Source: Paenibacillus sp. FSL H7-0331
GTDB taxonomy: Bacteria; Bacillota; Bacilli; Paenibacillales; NBRC-103111
NCBI RefSeq assembly: GCF_001956045.1
Contig: NZ_MRTH01000076.1
Coordinates: forward strand, 1-13,865
Direction of reading: 5' to 3'
Length of the DNA: 13,865 nt
This document shows positions 6,948 to 13,573 of this stretch, piece after piece (position 1 is the stretch's first letter; each line of letters begins with the position of its first letter). Made by a program: the position numbers and the translations under genes. The notes below the pieces were generated by a model. The model saw nothing but the letters and a program-made list of their open reading frames with translations, had not been told where the DNA came from and ran no database searches.

Positions 6948-7168
6948 GAGGTCACCAGATCTTTCTGGTCGACCTCTTTTTTGTAAGGTCGTAAGATAGC
7001 GGTAGCCGGGGATCGAACGTTTCTGCCCGTGGGACTTGGATCCCGAGAGCTATTCAGTTCATCCCCCCTACTTGTTCAACCATGGTTAGGCTGGTTGGGA
7101 CATGAATCCCGTATCACATGCGATAGTGTGGAAGACAAGAAGGTTAGGGGTTGCCGGTGTAAATACTA
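6948..7168 (+). ncRNA. Candidate IS110 bridge-RNA locus upstream of the transposase
   Basis: The 221 bases before the transposase ribosome binding site are rich in structure and non-coding. A two-part stem at 6948-6976 (GAGGTC-ACCAGA / TCTGGT-C-GACCTC) is followed by T6 (6977-6982), so it could act as a terminator insulating the element. Downstream are two related 14-mers, GGGACTTGGATCCC (7031-7044) and GGGACATGAATCCC (7097-7110), each a GGGA/TCCC stem with a 6-base loop. In the IS110 group the guide RNA lies here and carries two loops pairing with target and donor DNA. Which bases do so cannot be shown without the flanking comparison. Confidence 0.4.
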
Positions 7169-7181
7169 CAGGAGTGATGTC

Positions 7182-8384
7182 ATGAATCCAGTTATTGGTT
7201 TGGATGTATCCAAGGGAGAAAGCCATGCACAAGCATTTTTAGATCGTGGAGTACCTTATGGAAAGATCTTTAGGTTTAAGCATGATCTTGAAGGATTAGC
7301 GTCTTTTCTGAATTACATGAGAGGGGTGGAATCAGCTGCAGGAATGCGTCCCTCCATTGTGATGGAAGCAACAGGCCACTATCATAGCCCAGTTGTTCAG
7401 TTTCTAGATGAGCATCAGTATCTGAATATCGTCATTAATCCTTTAATCTCACATAACGCCAAGAAAACCAATTTGCGACGATTGAAGACGGATGCCGCTG
7501 ATGCCCATCTTTTAGGAGCGTTGTTTTATAAAGAAGAGTTTGAACCCTACAAAAAACGGGGTCAGCATCTCATGAACTTACGCTATCTGACACGCCAACA
7601 TGAATCTTTAACGGGTATGTATGTCCAAGTAAAACTACAGTTTCAGGCTATTCTGGATCAAGTTTTTCCTGAATATCATGGCGTGTTTGGTGACCTTTAT
7701 TCAAAGGTTTCCCTTCGACTTCTGGCCTTACACCCGACGTCTAGAGAGGTTCTGGAACTGGATGAGAAGGAGATTTCAGCAACAATCCAACGCCTTACAG
7801 GACGTGGCAAATCGGCTTTATGGTGTCTAGAGCGCGCTCAAATCTTAGTAGCAGCAGCAAAGCGAAATCCCTTTAAGGAGACGGCTTTTCCAAGTCATTT
7901 GATCTCCATGCAGTTGCTCATCAAATTGCTTCTTCAATACCAGGACCATCTAGCAGACCTTAATAAATCGATAGAGGCCCTAGCTGAAGCGTTACTTGAA
8001 TATGATTTAATCCAATCGATACCCGGAATTGGCACTAAAATTGCTGCAACAATTTTAGCTGAGATCGGGGAAATCGATCGGTTCAATCACGCAAAGAAAC
8101 TTGTTGCTTTTGCTGGTATAGATCCAAGTGTTTTTTCTTCAGGCAAGTTTACAGCAACCATAAATAAAATAACTAAGCACGGTTCCAGGAGGCTTCGTAC
8201 TGCCTTATATCAAGCTGTACGATGTGGTATTCGTAGTAATAGAAATAAAAAACTAAGAGCTTATTATGATAAGAAGCGCGCTGAAGGAAAGCTGTTCAAG
8301 GTAGCGATAATTGCTTGTGTGAATAAACTCATCCACTGGATTTTTGCCATCTTGACTACTAAGGAAGCGTTCCGTTTAGAGTAA
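7182..8384 (+). CDS. IS110-family transposase (DEDD recombinase), 400 aa
   Basis: The protein catalyses insertion and excision of its element, in this family guided by the element's own structured RNA. The N-terminal RuvC-like domain shows D8 (VIGLDVSKGES), E62 (VMEATGHYH) and D104/D107 (RLKTDAADAH). The C-terminal Tnp domain has a helix-hairpin-helix-like stretch (IQSIPGIGTKIAATILAEIG, about 278-297), AFAGIDPSVFSSGKF with the likely nucleophile serine at 319/320, and the GSRRLRTALYQA basic motif. The length is normal. I chose ATG 7182 because AGGAG (7170-7174) precedes it by 7 bases and the family begins MxxVIGLDVSK. A longer frame opening at GTG 7029 would translate the non-coding structured region. 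All motifs are intact, so the copy may be active. Confidence 0.93.
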   Translation: MNPVIGLDVSKGESHAQAFLDRGVPYGKIFRFKHDLEGLASFLNYMRGVESAAGMRPSIVMEATGHYHSPVVQFLDEHQYLNIVINPLISHNAKKTNLRRLKTDAADAHLLGALFYKEEFEPYKKRGQHLMNLRYLTRQHESLTGMYVQVKLQFQAILDQVFPEYHGVFGDLYSKVSLRLLALHPTSREVLELDEKEISATIQRLTGRGKSALWCLERAQILVAAAKRNPFKETAFPSHLISMQLLIKLLLQYQDHLADLNKSIEALAEALLEYDLIQSIPGIGTKIAATILAEIGEIDRFNHAKKLVAFAGIDPSVFSSGKFTATINKITKHGSRRLRTALYQAVRCGIRSNRNKKLRAYYDKKRAEGKLFKVAIIACVNKLIHWIFAILTTKEAFRLE

Positions 8385-8419
8385 ACAGCATAAAATGGAA
8401 GTATATGGAATACATTTCC

Positions 8420-8456
8420 GTGCTATGTGGGACGGCTCTTTCCCATGCACTTTTTT
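8420..8456 (+). terminator. Terminator downstream of the IS110 transposase
   Basis: GTGC (8420-8423) and TGGGA (8428-8432) pair with TCCCA (8441-8445) and GCAC (8447-8450), followed by T6. This probably ends the transposase transcript and marks the right end region of the element. Confidence 0.55.
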
Positions 8457-8603
8457 AAGTATACCACCTCATGAATCCGCCATTAATAATTAAATATTGA
8501 CAAGCTATTAGCTGGAATAGTTGAATAGGCTACCGATCGCGCCGGCAGCCTATTCATGGTTGAACTAACGTTCTTCGTTAGTTTAGCGCCAAATGGTTAT
8601 CCA
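8457..8603 (-). terminator. Two stem-loops downstream of the GNAT gene
   Basis: GAATAGGCT (8523-8531) pairs with AGCCTATTC (8547-8555). AACTAACG (8563-8570) pairs with CGTTAGTT (8576-8583), loop TTCTT. They follow the stop codon of the minus-strand GNAT gene and may end or stabilise its transcript. T-runs are weak, so factor-independent termination is uncertain. Confidence 0.4.
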
Positions 8604-9047
8604 TTAGTCAATTTTAATAATCTTATCAAAGCAGTATGAATCTTTGTCATAACCATTATGCTCATAGAAAGCATGGGCATCAGTTCGCTTCATCCCGGTA
8701 CATAAAATAATGCTGGATATTCCGCTGTCTTTCGCATAATTTTCAGTGTATCGTAGCAGTTCAGTTCCTACCTTATGACGCTGAAAATTATTATGAACAG
8801 CAAGTCCGGTTATATGCAGATAACCATTCGCTGACCCTACAGCTAATGCATGAACAATAGATATGAAACCAACAACATGATTCGCAAGTAACGCTACAAA
8901 CGTTTTGTAATTACCGGCTCTGATCATCTGTTCCATCGTAACGCGAAAGTTCTCATCCGTAACAGTACGAACGCCAAGTACATCGTTCCATAAGAAAACA
9001 ACTTCAGTATAATCTTTTGATACAACTTCTCGTATCTTAATTTCCAT
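8604..9047 (-). CDS. GNAT-family N-acetyltransferase (147 aa)
   Basis: A single GNAT domain fills the protein. It begins IKIREVVSKDYTEVV..WNDVLG, then shows the central strand FVALLANHVVGFISI, motif A HITGLAVHNNFQRHKVGTELL (the Q/R-x-x-x-G-x acetyl-CoA pyrophosphate loop at about 88-98), and motif B AFYEHNGYD near the end. Such enzymes transfer an acetyl group from acetyl-CoA to an amine; the acceptor here is unknown. The length is typical. A G-rich stretch (GGGGGTAGGG) lies just before ATG 9045-9047 and can serve as ribosome binding site. It is probably monocistronic: the next gene upstream is a broken dehydrogenase with a 74-bp gap. Confidence 0.85.
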   Translation of the reverse strand: MEIKIREVVSKDYTEVVFLWNDVLGVRTVTDENFRVTMEQMIRAGNYKTFVALLANHVVGFISIVHALAVGSANGYLHITGLAVHNNFQRHKVGTELLRYTENYAKDSGISSIILCTGMKRTDAHAFYEHNGYDKDSYCFDKIIKID

Positions 9048-9121
9048 ACCCTACCCCCGTTAATAAAAATATTCGCGAACAAAGGATTCGACAATTGATG
9101 AAAATGCCGGCCGCCTGTTCG

Positions 9122-9700
9122 TCATGAAGCTATCGTTCCCGTTCGTAATGATTCGAAATTCATATTGATACCTGATCTGTTGCTGACACGAATAATTGAA
9201 TCTAGTTGACTCTTGGGATATTCAATCCATCCCCTGCTCATTACTTGATTACTTATTTCAAAAGAATGATATCCTGGATAGGTCTTAAACTGCTTCAAAT
9301 AATCTTGAATTTGTTTGATCATATGAGCTGAGTTAAATAATTTTGAGTTAAATGCAAATATTATAGCCCCTTCTCCCCAGGGTTTACCTGGTGCATTTCC
9401 AAAAAATCCCCCAGTTAATGCACTTGCAATAAACTCCATACCCATTGCTAACCAAAGACCTTTAGTTCCACCCAAGGGCGGAAAAGATCCGCAACTTCGA
9501 TCTCCTTCGAGAATCTTATACAATATATTTAAGTCTTGAGATGCCTCACCATTTGCATCTTGTACGATTCCAGGAGGAAGTATTCCATATTGGTCAGCAT
9601 ATTCTTTTAGCCCGACCGCTGAGTGACGAATATCATGAGTACTTAAAGAACCGTCAAATAAAAAGGGCGGGGTACCTGGTCCGAGTTGGGTGCCTTTCAC
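9122..9700 (-). pseudogene. Malate/L-lactate dehydrogenase (LDH2 family), N-terminus missing
   Basis: The sequence matches the C-terminal half of the LDH2/MDH2 oxidoreductases, a family using NAD(P) with malate, lactate, ureidoglycolate or related 2-hydroxyacids. Visible motifs are PPFLFDGSLSTHDIRHSAVG, LPPGIVQDANGEASQD and the very characteristic FPPLGGTKGLWLAMGMEFIASALTGG (read as GG.KG..L....E.....LTG). Family members have about 330-350 residues; here roughly the first 140 are absent, including the catalytic His and Arg and much of the NAD-binding part. The open frame continues upstream for only about seven codons before entering the end of the DinB gene, with no ribosome binding site. A deletion or recombination seems to have joined the two. 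The piece should be inactive. Confidence 0.8.
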
Positions 9701-9720
9701 TGCCTTAGAATATTCAATAT

Positions 9721-10239
9721 TTACCGCTGACCTACCTGCCGTTCCATCAAATAAAATATATAATCGGTCGGGACCCCGGCATATCCTTGCTGCCTCAGCA
9801 TCGCGGTCACATTGCCCCTGTGATACGTCCCGTGGTTGACCACATGCCGCAGAATGTCGGAGAAATGCGTATCAAGACGGCCGTACTTCGGATGCTCAAT
9901 CGTCATTGCCTTGTCCGGGTCAGGCGTACGCCCCAGCAAATCACGGAACTGTTCGGCGACGCCTGAGAACAATCGGCGCATCTCGTCAACGGTTCTGCCC
10001 TGCGCTTCCTCCGTCCAGCCCGGCATCTTCGGAAAAATGTCTTTGTTCGGAACTTCCGCTAGCACAGACATATAGAGCTGTTCGAGCAAGTACATGTGCC
10101 CAAACGTTTGTGATACGGACGGGAACACGCTCGTCACTTCCGCATGGAACACATCCTCTGGAAGCTGCTCTAGGTGAGCGAATAGTCGGTCGTTTGCCCA
10201 AACATGATATTCGTACAATTGATGCGGGTGTTGAAGCAT
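9721..10239 (-). CDS. DinB-family protein (172 aa)
   Basis: A four-helix-bundle DinB/YfiT-type protein. The metal-binding triad is visible as H48 (QTFGHMYLLEQLY) and H136/H140 (RHVVNHGTYHRGNV), with the family's YxxWAN start (YEYHVWANDRLF). Members bind a divalent metal, and several are thiol- or stress-related enzymes; the substrate is not known here. I start at ATG 10237-10239. The GTG at 10249-10251 sits directly against the AGGAGAG sequence, whereas the ATG has GAGGTGG at a workable 8 bases. It follows the WYL regulator by about 100 bp, with the palindromic operator between, so it is probably controlled by that regulator. Base composition is GC-rich, like the regulator and unlike the flanks. 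Confidence 0.85.
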   Translation of the reverse strand: MLQHPHQLYEYHVWANDRLFAHLEQLPEDVFHAEVTSVFPSVSQTFGHMYLLEQLYMSVLAEVPNKDIFPKMPGWTEEAQGRTVDEMRRLFSGVAEQFRDLLGRTPDPDKAMTIEHPKYGRLDTHFSDILRHVVNHGTYHRGNVTAMLRQQGYAGVPTDYIFYLMERQVGQR

Positions 10240-10314
10240 GGATGAATCCACCTCTCCTTTATTCGTCGTCGTTTGGCTACCACTGCCGCAGCCTTGTCTC
10301 TATCGTATACCAGG

Positions 10315-10339
10315 TTCGCTGACAACCGTTGTCAGTGAA
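10315..10339. promoter_or_regulatory. 25-bp palindrome, probable WYL-regulator operator (copy 1)
   Basis: TTCGCTGACA-N5-TGTCAGTGAA starts 2 bases after the WYL stop codon and about 75 bases before the DinB start. The arms pair except at one position. Reading toward DinB, TTGTCA in one arm could serve as a -35, and TATACGAT lies 5 bases beyond the palindrome. The same pattern recurs at 12536-12560 in the same place relative to a second WYL gene. Confidence 0.7.
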
Positions 10340-10341
10340 GT

Positions 10342-11322
10342 TCAATCGGAATCTTCGTCGTAATGTTTTGCGATTCCATATGCCACTTCCTGGATCCGAC
10401 GCTTCAGCTCCAGCGGCTCCCGAATGCGAATGGCTGTGCCGAACGTCATTAGATACATCGGAAGGTGCTTGTTCATCGTCGGGACGTCGAGCAGAAACCG
10501 CACCTCCCGATCGGTCCGTTCCGTCAAATAGTGGCGCATATGCCAGTGGCGGCAAACCGCGTTCAGCGTGTCGGGCTCTCCCTCGATGCGGATGACCGTC
10601 AGCGGTCCGTCTGCCTCCCGTTCCCGCTCGGACTGGTCGCGGAAATAGACGGACGCGGAGAAACGCTCCGGCTTTTCGAACCGCACTTCAGTCGGCTCCA
10701 GCCGCGCGATGCGGTCCACGCGGAACGTCCGCACCGCCTGCGACCGATGGCAGAACGCGACAGCGTACCATTCGTTTCGGTCATAAGCCAACCCGTACGG
10801 ATCAACTTCTCGTCCGTCGTCCTGCTCCGCATTCGCTTTGCGATAGGTGATGTGAACCGTTAGCCCGTCCTTCGCCGCCTGCTCTAGGTCACGTAACAAC
10901 GGAACGACGGAAGGTAGACGCGACGGAGAAATTACATCCAAGCCATTCGACTGACAGGACAAATCGTGGCGCTGCTCTTCGTGCAGCCCGTTCTCCACCT
11001 TCTTCAGCGCGCTTTCCAGCTCCTCTGTATACGGATAGCCAGCGCCTTGCGCAAATTTAAAAGCATCCACAAGCGCCTTCACCTCTACGGAGTTGAAGAA
11101 CAATGGCGTCTCCTTGAAGCTTTCCAGAATACGAATGCCACCGTCATGGCCCGATTCCGCGACGACCGGCACACCACTGGCGCATAATGCGTCGATATAT
11201 CGGTACACGGTGCGAACGCTGATCTCCAAACTGTCCGCGATCTGCGTGGCGGTGAGCTTCCTTCCGGTTCTAAGCATCCAAAGCATCGAAAGCATGTTAT
11301 CCCATTTCGCTATCGGAAGCAC
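10342..11322 (-). CDS. WYL-domain HTH transcriptional regulator (YafY-like), 326 aa
   Basis: Domains in order: an HTH_11/DeoR-like winged helix (about residues 20-60: RKLTATQIADSLEISVRTVY, RYIDALCASGVPVVAESG), a linker helix region, the WYL domain (about 145-235, with VHITYRKANAEQDDGREVDP, NEWYAVAFC and FRVDRIARLEPTEVRF), and a C-terminal WCX-type extension (MYLMTFGTAIRIREPLELKR). Such proteins bind DNA as dimers and sense a small ligand or nucleic acid through WYL. The frame is open back to 11442, but upstream codons overlap an unrelated remnant. The family start pattern (PIAKWDNMLSMLWML) favours GTG 11320-11322, though the ribosome binding site is poor. A palindrome follows its stop and precedes DinB, suggesting the two genes form one regulatory unit. 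Confidence 0.88.
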   Translation of the reverse strand: MLPIAKWDNMLSMLWMLRTGRKLTATQIADSLEISVRTVYRYIDALCASGVPVVAESGHDGGIRILESFKETPLFFNSVEVKALVDAFKFAQGAGYPYTEELESALKKVENGLHEEQRHDLSCQSNGLDVISPSRLPSVVPLLRDLEQAAKDGLTVHITYRKANAEQDDGREVDPYGLAYDRNEWYAVAFCHRSQAVRTFRVDRIARLEPTEVRFEKPERFSASVYFRDQSEREREADGPLTVIRIEGEPDTLNAVCRHWHMRHYLTERTDREVRFLLDVPTMNKHLPMYLMTFGTAIRIREPLELKRRIQEVAYGIAKHYDEDSD

Positions 11323-11414
11323 CCTCTTTTTCTCAAGAAAATGAAACTGATTTGAGCTTTGCGTAATTATGTGAAAAATAGATATTACACTCAGGTGAAT
11401 GCGGCTCCATAATT

Positions 11415-11465
11415 CTACTTTCTCACAACCAACACACAGCACTCCACATGCCTTGTGGCTGTGAT
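11415..11465 (-). pseudogene. C-terminal scrap of an RlmD/TrmA-like RNA methyltransferase
   Basis: Minus-strand codons give ITATRHVECCVLVVRK and a stop (11415-11417). HVE(T/C)xxLL near the end is the conserved C-terminal motif of 23S rRNA uridine-C5 methyltransferases of the RlmD (RumA)/TrmA family, usually preceded by FP.T. Only about 16 residues are convincing. It lies about 92 bp upstream of the WYL gene, in the same orientation, as does a similar scrap before the second WYL gene. Confidence 0.45.
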
Positions 11466-11720
11466 AAGTATGCCGCTAGAACCTGTAGCCCCTTGGCGGC
11501 AGGGTATATTTTCGAAAGATTGCTTTTTCAACCTCAAAATTTTGAAGTTTCTATTTTCGTCAACTATTTGGCACCAGCATTTCTATTACATCACTTCAGC
11601 AAATTGTCACTTTTAACACTTTTTATTAAAACAATTATTGGACTTATTCTCCACCAAAGCTTTTGGCCCATTCAGTAACCCTCCGACTACTTTCCACTTC
11701 TGACAAATCCTCAATCCTAG
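11466..11720. other. AT-rich intergenic region, no gene seen
   Basis: No convincing ORF on either strand. A 12-bp perfect palindrome, TCAAAATTTTGA, is at 11534-11545, inside an AT-rich stretch. No recognisable terminator or promoter pair was found. Confidence 0.5.
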
Positions 11721-11822
11721 TCATTCAGAAGGATTCTTCACTGTTATAAATACGGTAATAGATGTACAGCCGTTGGGTGTTCCATTCTTTGTATATTTAC
11801 CTGACACTCCCATATATTTCAT
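11721..11822 (-). CDS. Small ORF, 33 codons, downstream of the DJ-1/PfpI gene
   Basis: It begins ATG at 11820-11822, with AAAGG 7 bases upstream, only 10 bases after the stop of the DJ-1/PfpI gene on the same strand, so it could be co-translated. It starts MKYMGVSGKYTKNGTPNG and continues CTSITVFITVKNPSE. The sequence has no membrane segment and one cysteine. I do not recognise a family. It could be a real small protein, or the start of a longer gene cut off early. Confidence 0.35.
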   Translation of the reverse strand: MKYMGVSGKYTKNGTPNGCTSITVFITVKNPSE

Positions 11823-11832
11823 GTTTATACCT

Positions 11833-12423
11833 TTATTGGATTGAATTCATCAACTCATAGAAATATTTGGATTCTTGAGTCTTATTAAGACTATACCAGG
11901 CATCTAATGTTTGTGAAGAAAACACGCCCAGAGCTTTCAAGACGTGTACAGAAAATTCCAACGGAGCTATTCCAGATGCAGTGATCAATTTTCCATCAGT
12001 TACAACAGACTCCATTTTGTAATACTCTTTACCCGTGTAAGTGGGACAGATCATTTTAAGGTATTCCAGATCATTGCTTGTATGCGGGCGTGAATTCAGC
12101 AATCCTGTCTGGGCAAGTCCCATTGTAGCACCACAAATCGCTGCAACCAATATACCTTCCTTTAAACACCTCTGGGCGATTTTTAAGATGGGTTGGTGAA
12201 TTGTTTCTGTCCATGTATCTCCACCGGGTAAAATCAATGTATCTGTGCTTTCAATGCTGCACTCATCCAGTTTAATGTCAGGCAGTATTTTCAATCCGCC
12301 CATTGTAGTTACAGGAGTCTTTTCAATTCCCACAGTAACTACTTTTGATGGGGCCAGCCCCTTTTTATAATATCTTCCCGAGTTCAGTTCGGCAGTTAAG
12401 TAACCTATTTCCCAGTCTGCCAT
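11833..12423 (-). CDS. DJ-1/PfpI-family protein, N-terminus frameshifted
   Basis: A class I glutamine amidotransferase-like fold of the DJ-1/PfpI group. The nucleophile-elbow cysteine is C97 in VAAICGATMGLA, the oxyanion-side loop is TLILPGGDTW, the conserved acid is E5 in ADWE, and H114 lies in SRPHTSN. Roles in this group include deglycase, chaperone and stress functions; the substrate is not evident. The ATG at 12421-12423 has no ribosome binding site. A proper one (AAGGAG, 12461-12466) lies 9 bases before ATG 12449-12451, which encodes MNNTVYLYV, exactly the missing first strand, but in another frame. A small indel at about 12424 therefore splits the natural start from the rest, and the copy may be poorly expressed. 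It follows the WYL pseudogene and its palindrome. Confidence 0.8.
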   Translation of the reverse strand: MADWEIGYLTAELNSGRYYKKGLAPSKVVTVGIEKTPVTTMGGLKILPDIKLDECSIESTDTLILPGGDTWTETIHQPILKIAQRCLKEGILVAAICGATMGLAQTGLLNSRPHTSNDLEYLKMICPTYTGKEYYKMESVVTDGKLITASGIAPLEFSVHVLKALGVFSSQTLDAWYSLNKTQESKYFYELMNSIQ

Positions 12424-12522
12424 TCACATAAAGATATACCGTATTATTCATTTGCAAGTTCTCCTTATTTTACAATTCATCAAGTGATACCAACTATCCA
12501 TCGGTAATCAATAATTATCATC

Positions 12523-12560
12523 ATTATAAAACAACTTCACTGACATCTACTGTCAGCGAA
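12523..12560 (-). promoter_or_regulatory. Operator (copy 2, 12536-12560) with TATAAT -10 box at 12523-12528
   Basis: TTCACTGACA-N5-TGTCAGCGAA at 12536-12560 begins about 4 bases after the natural stop of the second WYL gene. Reading toward the DJ-1/PfpI gene, a perfect TATAAT lies 7 bases further. No good -35 is present at 17 bp, and the palindrome occupies that place. This suggests a promoter controlled directly by the bound regulator. Confidence 0.7.
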
Positions 12561-12564
12561 GCAA

Positions 12565-13164
12565 TTAAAGTTGATAATATTCCATTAACTCCGACGCAAC
12601 AGCAACAAGTTTTTCCTTCAAACTCTGTGGTTCGATTACTTGAATGGATTTCCCGTAGGATAGGAGAAAATAAGGGACATATATTATGAATTGATTTTTC
12701 CTCAAGTAAAAAGATTGCTTGGTTTGATGTCCGCTCTTTCAGATGATGCCCCAAAAACCAATGCAGGCATAAGTCATCCAATGCCTCTGGCCTATCTCCG
12801 ATAATTAAAGAAATTAACCCGTCCTTGCCTACTAAATCAGGCAATAGATTTTGCATAAATAATTCACGGGCCGAAAAAGCTTCGGGTCGCTTAAATGTTA
12901 TTTGAGTACGCTTGATTTGTAGAATTCGTTCTGCCCCAAAGCTGCGGATCGCAGAGGTGCTCTGATAAAATTATTCAGCAAGCTATACCCGCCATTATGA
13001 CCTGCGTCGGATATTATAGGCACTCCACTGGCACATAGTGCATCAATATACCGATAAACTGTCCTTATATTTATTTCTAACTTTTCGGATATTTGTTTTG
13101 CTGTCATTTTTACGCCCAGATTCAGCATCCATAGAATTGCCAGCATATTATCGTTTTTTGGCAT
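12565..13164 (-). pseudogene. Second WYL-type regulator, internal deletion plus frameshift
   Basis: The N-terminal part (ATG 13162-13164, behind GAGGG) is a normal HTH: MPKNDNMLAILWML, TAKQISEKLEINIRTVYRYI and ALCASGVPIISDAGHNGGYS. After NNFIRAPL the natural frame is lost near 12950. Sequence matching the late WYL domain resumes in another frame as GAERILQIKRTQITFKRPEA, FSARELFMQNLLPD and LCLHWFLGHHLKERTSNQAI. A further one-base slip near 12680 moves the true C-terminus (YVPYFLLSYGKSIQVIEPQS, ending ELMEYYQL) to a stop at 12565-12567. Against the intact WYL protein (326 aa), about 125 residues spanning the linker and first half of WYL are gone. It should be non-functional, yet its operator is preserved. 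Confidence 0.85.
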
Positions 13165-13194
13165 AACATGAACCCTCATCCCTTTATTCATCAA

Positions 13195-13282
13195 TCTTTC
13201 AGCCTTTCAATCCTCACGCAGCATTCAACGTGACTCGTCTACCTATCTTTCAACTTCCTTGAGCGATACTGTCACATCTCAT
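13195..13282. other. Upstream region of the second WYL gene
   Basis: No gene or clear promoter pair was identified. It separates the RlmD/TrmA-like scrap from the WYL pseudogene by about 118 bp. Confidence 0.4.
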
Positions 13283-13372
13283 CTATTCATTTCGAACCAT
13301 CAATATTAAGCACTCCACATGTGTCGTCTGCGGGAACGATAGCTTTTCCACTAAATCAATAACTACTAAGCG
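13283..13372 (-). pseudogene. Second RlmD/TrmA-like C-terminal scrap
   Basis: The minus strand encodes VIDLVEKLSFPQTTHVEC then LILMVRNE and a stop at 13283-13285. FPQT-x-HVE(C/T)xxLM closely fits the C-terminal end of RlmD-type 23S rRNA (uridine-C5) methyltransferases, where FP.T.HVE is strongly conserved. About 25-30 of roughly 450 residues remain. It shares a 13-bp identical core, AGCACTCCACATG (13309-13321), with the first scrap (11438-11450). Confidence 0.55.
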
Positions 13373-13573
13373 CATAATTGTTGAAGTATTTCTTCCGATC
13401 TCCGATTAATTAATTTTAAGGTATGCCCTGCACTCTTTTTCCTTCTGTACAGCTTCGAACATCTCTTTGAAAATAATCGACTTATAACGGAAGCTCCTGT
13501 CATCTCTTGAAGGTTCCTGCATCTGCTATTATCTAGTTTACACTCTTGGTCAACGGTAGTTTAAGATTCGCGG
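13373..13573. other. Non-coding spacer before the right repeat array
   Basis: No ORF with recognisable content and no tandem repeat. The composition is AT-rich and similar to the flank of the left array. Nothing further can be supported. Confidence 0.45.

Larger units (their letters stand above)
6900..8456 (+). mobile_element. IS110-family insertion sequence, apparently complete
   Basis: The element has a structured 5' non-coding region of over 200 bp, one intact transposase gene and a short 3' end closed by a terminator hairpin. IS110 elements lack classical terminal inverted repeats, so the exact ends and core dinucleotide are inferred only roughly. The long 5' and short 3' non-coding parts fit the IS110 group rather than the IS1111 group. 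It sits between a TPR-like gene and a GNAT gene and does not interrupt either. Confidence 0.6.

Noticed and set aside
7029..7181. N-terminal extension of the IS110 transposase from GTG 7029
   Set aside because: It has no ribosome binding site, the family starts at MxxVIGLDVSK, and this stretch is the structured non-coding end of the element.
9836..10322. Plus-strand ORFs over the DinB gene
   Set aside because: They are antisense shadows of a well-supported GC-rich gene; the same holds for plus-strand ORFs at 10329-11344 over the WYL gene.
11534..11545. 12-bp palindrome TCAAAATTTTGA as an operator
   Set aside because: AT-rich palindromes of this size are common by chance, and no gene start lies within a useful distance.
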